Positions 57,907 to 64,000 of a stretch of 64,000 nucleotides of DNA are shown piece after piece (within the stretch, counting starts at the first letter, position 1; each line of letters begins with the position of its first letter). A program made the position numbers and the translations under genes. The stretch is from positions 23,995,340 to 24,059,339 of the forward strand of contig CM060314.1 of assembly GCA_030674185.1 (NCBI GenBank). Reading direction: 5' to 3'. Source of the stretch: Monoplex corrugatus. Its lineage: Eukaryota; Mollusca; Gastropoda; Littorinimorpha; Ranellidae. Under the pieces are notes generated by a model. It worked only from the letters and a program-made list of their open reading frames with translations. It did no database searches and was not told the origin of the DNA.

Positions 57907-58659
57907 AAACAGATTGGCCAAATCTGACACTTTCTGTTTTTTGAAAAGGGGGGGATGTTCCTTTAAATGCATGTGCTGTTCACTAATGGGTCATTGTGCT
58001 AATTTCTTTTTCCAAAACAGGTGTGGAAATGATGAAATAAAACATAGAATCAATTCTAAACATTGTCAATTATTTCAACTTAAAATTAGAGAGGAAGGAA
58101 GAAGTGGCCCTTAAATTATGATTAGGAGTATATGTTCGTTTTGTGGACTACTTGATTCAAAAGATTTCTTAAGTTCTTTTTTTTTAAAAGCACGCATATC
58201 TTTTCCATTTTCTGTTCAAGTTTCAGTTTGCAGCCTGAAGATGGTACGCGTTGCTCTTCTCGGAATATTCCATATACAGTTATGCTACAAATAGCATGTG
58301 ATGTTTATTCATGTGTGTGTATGCGGGGTTGGTTGGGTTGGGATGGGGTGGGATTGTGGCCGAGTTGGGTTGGGTTGGGTCAGGGTTGGTAGTATGGTGT
58401 AGTGTTGTGTATTGTAGTGTACAGTAGTGTGCTGTTTACTTTCAGAGGAAAAAAAAATCTTTTCTAATCTATTACTGTTTGTGTCATTACTTGCCTTTCG
58501 ATGTTCTAATTTTTCAAATTCTTCTCCGTTCAAGCTTGTTCATGCCTCAGATAGTAAGCATCATCTCTCTGAGGTGTATTCTCATTGGCTTGAATGCATG
58601 TATGTGTATCAGTCTGTTAGGTGGCCTATGTACGCCCACCATCTTTGTTTCCTTATCTC
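57907..58659. other. Non-coding interval
   Basis: Right flank of the Tc1 element, expected to include its terminal repeat, which was not resolved. A GGGTTGGGTTGG-rich tract lies at about 58325-58390. Confidence 0.3.
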
Positions 58660-58847
58660 TTAACTCTTTGCCTCCCGCACCCTATCCACCGACTTCAAAA
58701 ACTTAACTCTGACTTCCTCATCCTTTCCACCAGCTTTTTACAGGGAATTGGTGGAAAAAATGAGGGAGTCAAAGGGTTAAGTTTTTGCTTTGCTAGCATG
58801 GTTAATGAAGGATGCTGGGGGACAGGGTTCGGGAGTCAAAGGGTTAA
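58660..58847. mobile_element. TTAA MITE, family A copy 5
   Basis: TTAACTCTTTGCCTCCCGCA at the left and GGGAGTCAAAGGGTTAA at the right, with an inner GGAGTCAAAGGGTTAAG motif. This is the same 180-bp fold-back design as copies 1, 3 and 4. Confidence 0.75.
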
Positions 58848-59640
58848 TTCCATCTTTGGGGCAACACACCAAAGAACTGTTCACCAGATTCCTCAAGCAA
58901 TGTCGGGTTTGTCCCACAGCCTCGATCTCTGCAAATGTTTTTCTGTCCATTCCTTCGATGTCAGTCCATTTTTTTTGTTTTTTGTCTTCCCCTCCATCTC
59001 CCTCCTTAAACAGTTACCTGATGGATTGATTTAGCAAGACCACTGGATCTTGTTACATGGCCATACCAATATATATTTTTTTCTCTAAACCGATGTCAGC
59101 AGATCTTCATATGGTCCAGTGTGCTGCTTGATGGTTTGGCGCACTTGCTCATTGATGATATACAGGTAACAATGTTGCTGCCCAGTCACAGACAGACTGG
59201 TTTGTGAGAGCGAGTTTGTTCTCAATTTGTTCAAAAGGGATTCATCATATGCAGACAGTTCCACATGCACTCCACCCAAACTCGACAGCAATTCTGTGCA
59301 AAATTGTTATGTGCTCGCTTGGTCTTGAAACAGGGTTGAAAGGGGAGACAGAGGGGAGAACGAGACCCTGTGAAACACTAAGCTAATGCCACCAGAATGA
59401 TTGGAACATTAAGATGGGCAGCAAATAGGCCAATTTTTTTTATTGCAGGGTAGAACTGAACTCGAGACATCAGATCTCAAGTCCATGGCTCTATCAAATG
59501 ATCCAGCCAAGCTGATGTAACGAGAGATAGAAAGATGTACAAGAATTTATTTTCAAAAAATACAATACTGGTGAGTGGATTGGCAATAGCAAAGCAGAAA
59601 ATGAGAAATGAGGTAAACTGAAAGAACATAAATCACAGAA
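58848..59640. other. Non-coding interval with a duplicated 78-bp segment
   Basis: 59172-59250 (CTGCCCAGTCACAGACAGAC...) recurs at 60269-60345. A tRNA-like stretch on the - strand near 59450-59520 is probably a SINE head. No gene. Confidence 0.35.
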
Positions 59641-61260
59641 ACAAAGTGATCATTAACAGTTTGTCCCACTGGCATGCAATGTGCCGTCATTTCACTCATG
59701 TTATCATAGGCATATATCATCATTATCTTGAAATTTCCTTGCTTTCTTCCGAACTTGATAGACCATGGGGAGGTGGTAGTATGCCACTCCTATGACTGTC
59801 TAATTCTGGCTCATTGTTTCTAAGCCAGGTTTCATTGATGGTAACTGAAAACCTGTAATCCTCAATTTTGCATGGTTTCAACTCAACACTGGACATTGGA
59901 CGCTGAACCTGACAGCTCTTGAACATGACCAAAATGTTTTCAATTGAATTGGTGCTTCATCCAGACATATTTCTGCCAGTCAGACACAACAGTGTATATT
60001 TACCAAGTTACATCCAGTTATCAGCTTTTGTGGATTTACAAACACCACAGAAATGATTTCAAGCCAGCTTGTGTGCAGCTTTGTTCATTCCAACAGCATT
60101 CAGTTCTGTGGAAATGACTTCCAGTTCATGGGAGCCAATTCGGAAGATCTTTTCCAAATGATCCGGGAAAGAAAAAAAAATTGTTGCAGGGGCAGTCTAT
60201 GCACCATTTTTCTCTATAGTCACACAACAGAACAAAGAGAATAGTCACCTGTCACTGGATCTACAAATGCTGCCCAGTCACAGACTGACTGGTTTGTGAG
60301 AGTGAGTTTGTTCTTAATTTGTTCAAATGGGATTCATCATAAGCAGTCCAGTCTACATTAGCTGATCAATCCAGTAAACAATTTTTTTTAGTTTCAAATG
60401 TCACTCAAGTTACAAAATACCACTTTGAAAAAACGTTTTGATTCATTTCATTCCAGTTCTGTATAACTTCCCAGTAACAATCCATATTGTTTTTTGTTGG
60501 TGGTATATTTGTGTGCATGTTTTGTTGTTGTTGTTGTTTTCAAATGGAATGTAACTAAGCAGTTAAAAAAATTCTTTCCTAAACATCCTGACACTTTGTC
60601 CCATAGATTTTGAAACATCCCATTGATTTTTCTTTGATCTATAGGATACGTGTCCAAAGCTTTTGAATTTCAGATCTTCACTAATACAATGCAGGTCCCA
60701 TCTAGCTGCAACACATCACGTTCCAATTAGTTAAAATTGTATGCATTGGTTGACCATTGATACCAATGTCATGAACGATCCCCTCATGCATTATGCACCA
60801 CTTTTCATTTAAAATTTCTGTACCTTTTTTTTCATTACTAACTTCAACTGGCCTCTACATGCTACGTTTATCTTTAATATTATTTCGCCTATCTTTGAAA
60901 AAGATACCCACCTAAAAATTGCAGAAAGAGCTTGTGTCCCACATCCACTCTGTAGTGTTTTTAATATATCTCTACCAGATTTCTTTTTTCTGAAATTAAG
61001 TTTTAATGTAAGTGTGCTGTTCTTCAATGCTAAATGGTGGCCATTATGCTTGGAATGATTGTACCCAACATGTCACACTAATTGCACTTCAATTCATAAT
61101 TAAATCACAGAATAACTGGACCAGTTGTGTGTGCACCGTGCTGCAAGAATTACTTTCTTTAATTAGGACAATTCTATTTATTATATTAACCCTTGCATTT
61201 CTTGTCTTTTTTTTTTTTTTTAGCCTTTATTCAAAGGTACGTACACTGAAATATATACCA
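59640..61260 (-). mobile_element. Mariner-like transposon remnant, second copy
   Basis: - strand INETWLRNNEPEL with neighbouring KEISR-type frames corresponds to the DETW region of the copy at 29050-30000. The downstream parts (about 60840-61140 versus 29570-29880) are alignable too. Heavily mutated. Confidence 0.5.
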
Positions 61261-61282
61261 ACATTATTACCTTGAGTCTTCT

Positions 61283-61525
61283 CTTGAAAAGACATACATT
61301 GGCCAAATGTCACGCAACAACACAGACCTCATGGCAACTATCTTTCAAGGAAAACCTGGCAAAAAGGAAGAAAGGCAGACCTCCCATCTCATACATTGAG
61401 AACAAAACATCAGTGGCCTACACATTCAAGAAATTGTCCACAAGAGTCAAGACAGAGCGGTCTGGAGGGAGATGGTGATGTCCAGATGTGCAGCGGCCAA
61501 CACCAACCCTGTGACGCCAACAGGT
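61283..61525 (+). mobile_element. 3' end of second RTE-like LINE family
   Basis: Encodes MSRNNTDLMATIFQGKPG-like sequence with shifts, then RAVWREMVMSRCAAANTNP and the conserved GTGACGCCAACAGGTGAG end. It matches 17100-17390. Confidence 0.65.
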
Positions 61526-61734
61526 GAGGTGATTACCATGAGAATGGTTTGAAGTTATTAGTATCTAAATTTGAAAACAAGAATCAACATTTAATATTCA
61601 GTTTCTAAAAAATCATTTCTGTATAGGTTTCTTTGCGATGAAACAAGATATGTTTGATCATATGCTCTTCATAAAATGTCATCAGTAATGGTATGTGTGT
61701 ATGACTGGTCAATAACTGCCGAGAAAGAGACAGA

Positions 61735-61749
61735 GAGAGACAGAGAGCA

Positions 61750-61809
<60 letters not shown>

Positions 61810-61925
61810 AATGTGTGTGTGTTTGTGTGCCTGTGTGTGTGTGTATGAATGTGTGTGTTTGTGTGCCTGTGTGTGTGTGCATATGTGTGTGTGTGCGTGC
61901 GTATGTGCATGTGAGAGAGCAAGCA
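61735..61925. repeat. (GT)n microsatellite
   Basis: Long GT tract at about 61757-61806, followed by interrupted GTGTGTATGAATGT units. Confidence 0.9.
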
Positions 61926-61979
61926 CAAAGACAACACACACACATTTCTCCCTCACATGACACACATGTATTCAAGATT

Positions 61980-62975
61980 TCACATATTTACATGCGTATA
62001 ATTTTTCTGTTCACTTTGCATGGCCAAGTGTTACTGACACAAAAACCTGGTCTACTGATGAAACACTACATTTATAAAACACATTTATAAAACAGTGAAG
62101 AAGAAAAAACATGAACATGATAGTGCACAACACATGTCACAGCACACAAAATATCCTATCACAAAATCAGCTCATTCTTTTTCACACTAAACACACACAC
62201 ACCCGCCACTACTTTCATTACAAATCAAACTGTCACAATCACTCCTGCATTTACCTTCACTTTTTGCAGTTACTCTCCTGCCCACACCAACCCCAAAAAC
62301 AAAACCCCCTAATTTACTCAAGATATTACAAATTCTGTCTCTGTATATGACAAACACTAAGAATGCGCCAATGCAGTAATGAACACAGACCATAAAACAA
62401 AAAATTAGACCTTTTCAGACCAATTCTTTTCACAGATTATCTCCTGAAAGGATGTGGACAGCTTGCAACATAGTAGAAAGATATTTTCTATTCATCAACA
62501 TTTTCTACAATGATGAAAAAAATACAAGTTGACAATGTTTTGAACGGATTAAAAAAACGAACTCCAGACGAGTAGGTGAGCTGTATCTTGCTCAGCTGTA
62601 AAGGACTGTTGCTTGGAAATGTCTAAAGTCATGGAAGATGGTAATAATACAAAACATGACCTCAACTGATCACTATTTTCAACAATGGATTACAACACTA
62701 TTCCTCTTGTCTGAATGATCTACTTACAAGTCACACAAGAGCAGAGGCTGCTTTTCTTTTTTAAACAACAGATTTACGTATATGTGACTATTTGCAACAA
62801 TAAACCCACAACACTCCCTCATCTGAACGACTCATTTGTTAACGAAATAACTATGAGCTGCCCCAGTTTACACGTCGGCAGATGATACAATCGTAGAAGT
62901 TGCGCTTTTCACAATTGATGTGCAATCTTTGTCCTTTTAATTAGAAGCACTGCTAATTGTTGTAGTTCGTAGTTT
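61980..62975. other. Downstream flank of NUP54, likely 3' UTR in part
   Basis: No coding signal was recognised on either strand. On the - strand this follows the NUP54 stop. Confidence 0.35.
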
Positions 62976-63089
62976 TCATCTGCTTACTGAGGAAGTGGCC
63001 ATCATCTGTTCCATGCGTTCCAGGTCTTTGGAATCTTCTTTGATGACGTTTATCAAATGTTGCAGCCCTTCCTGCTGCTGCTTCAAAAT
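62976..63089 (-). CDS. NUP54: NUP54 (nucleoporin p54), terminal coding exon, 5' partial
   Basis: After the acceptor TGTTGCAG the - strand reads ILKQQQEGLQHLINVIKEDS then KDLERMEQMMATSSVSR and TGA. The KQQQEGL.HLI..IK.D..D core is the C-terminus of NUP54, a coiled-coil FG nucleoporin that sits with NUP62 and NUP58 in the central channel of the nuclear pore. Only this exon is seen; the rest must lie beyond 64000. TCA|GTAAGC inside the last codons could serve as a donor, in which case the true C-terminus lies further down. Confidence 0.75.
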   Translation of the reverse strand: MLKQQQEGLQHLINVIKEDSKDLERMEQMMATSSVSR

Positions 63090-64000
63090 CTGCAACAGAT
63101 TTCAGTTCATGTGTGACACAATCAACTTTGCCTTGACAAAAAAAAAAAAAAAATAAAAAGATAATATATATATATATATATAATATACATATTGTTGGAT
63201 TTTTTTTGCCCCAACCAGTTTTCTTGGTTAAGCATGCTACGGATTCAGTGGGAAGACCGACACCACAAAGTCAAGTCTCATCCACTGACAGTGCTGTTCA
63301 AATTTCCTGACCAACATTGCAGATATCTCTTGGACCTAGTTGACACCTGAATTCATTGCAAAAAAGCGGAGCACATTATCACATGGTTTCAATCTGAAAT
63401 GAAACTCTACAACATTATCACTATAATCTCCATTCTCATCGTAGTATTGTGAAAACCTGTCCCAGATTCTGGAATTTTCATGCACTGCTCTCAGTTTCAG
63501 TGGTTTCAGTGGTTGGAAGTGTGTTGGTGAGCCGAAATACAAAAAACTTCAAGATTTTACTACCTATATATGTGCAGCGGCCAACACCAAACCTGGTGAC
63601 GCCGACAGGTAAGATATGTCAACTTCATCCAACACAAACACAAGCAAATCAGACTGACATTTTAAACTTACGGCAAATGATGTACATACTTGTAAAATTT
63701 TCAAACGGGATGCACATTCAATAAACTACTAAAAACAAATGATTACAAGTTATAGTAAAGTGAAATTAACAGCTTTCATTGTCAAGTATTTTAATTAAAG
63801 TTGCAAACAGCAACCACAGTAAGGCAAATGAATGATATCTTACATGATAACTGCATAAAAAAACATTCAGCTATCTGAATTTTTCGTTCTGGAAATCAAT
63901 TTAAAACAAATCTGAACATCAGTTTTTAATACCCTTACGATTACTGAATCTTTCAATCCACAGTAAACATACTGTACACCCATAAATATGCCATGAATTA
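63090..64000. other. NUP54 intron, with a short LINE 3' scrap
   Basis: 63574-63609 (+) matches the GCAGCGGCCAACACC...GCCGACAGGTAAG end of the LINE family at 16930-17400. An A-run and (TA)n lie at 63137-63184. A 68-codon - strand frame at 63336-63542 was not recognised as NUP54 or any family. Confidence 0.4.

Noticed and set aside
59450..59520. tRNA gene on the - strand
   Set aside because: tRNA-like head with a degenerate B box (GAGTTCAGTTC); more likely a SINE fragment.
63336..63542. 68-codon - strand frame upstream of the NUP54 exon
   Set aside because: It does not match the expected preceding NUP54 sequence and lacks convincing splice borders; left unassigned.

Overview
The window is eukaryotic, intron-rich and AT-leaning DNA. 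It has long microsatellites, non-LTR retrotransposons with ATG- or ATT-type tails, tRNA-derived SINEs and TTAA-targeting DNA transposons. This mix, with a PLAC8-type, an ABCE1 and a NUP54 gene, fits an invertebrate animal. A mollusc such as a gastropod is my best guess, but that is inference and nothing here proves it.

Layout. (1) 1-7.6 kb: the last three recognisable coding exons of a cysteine-rich PLAC8/cornifelin-family gene on the + strand, with LINE, SINE and MITE insertions in its introns. (2) 8.13-15.55 kb: a near-perfect tandem duplication of a 3.7-kb unit. Each unit carries an internally deleted hAT transposon with clear terminal inverted repeats. (3) 15.9-21.7 kb: non-coding, repeat-rich. 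(4) 21.8-46.9 kb: a complete ABCE1 gene (Rli1, ribosome-recycling ATPase) on the - strand in 15 coding exons, about 611 codons. A possible 5' UTR exon lies near 49.6 kb. Its introns hold two internally deleted piggyBac-like elements, two ~610-bp inverted-repeat elements, a 53-bp satellite, mariner debris and a family of C/D-box snoRNA-like sequences in the same orientation as the host gene. (5) 47-62.9 kb: intergenic DNA with a 5'-truncated LINE that has an exact 10-bp target-site duplication. It also has a Tc1 transposase gene split in two by a 3.6-kb R2/NeSL-type retrotransposon carrying a restriction-like endonuclease. (6) 62.98-63.09 kb: the last recognisable coding exon of NUP54 on the - strand; the rest lies beyond the window.

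The cellular genes share no obvious pathway. ABCE1 and its intronic snoRNA candidates both bear on ribosomes: ABCE1 splits ribosomes for recycling, and the snoRNA guide matches a conserved 18S rRNA stretch. Two single-base frameshifts interrupt ABCE1, both beside short homopolymers. Assembly error is the simplest explanation because all 15 exon junctions otherwise keep phase.
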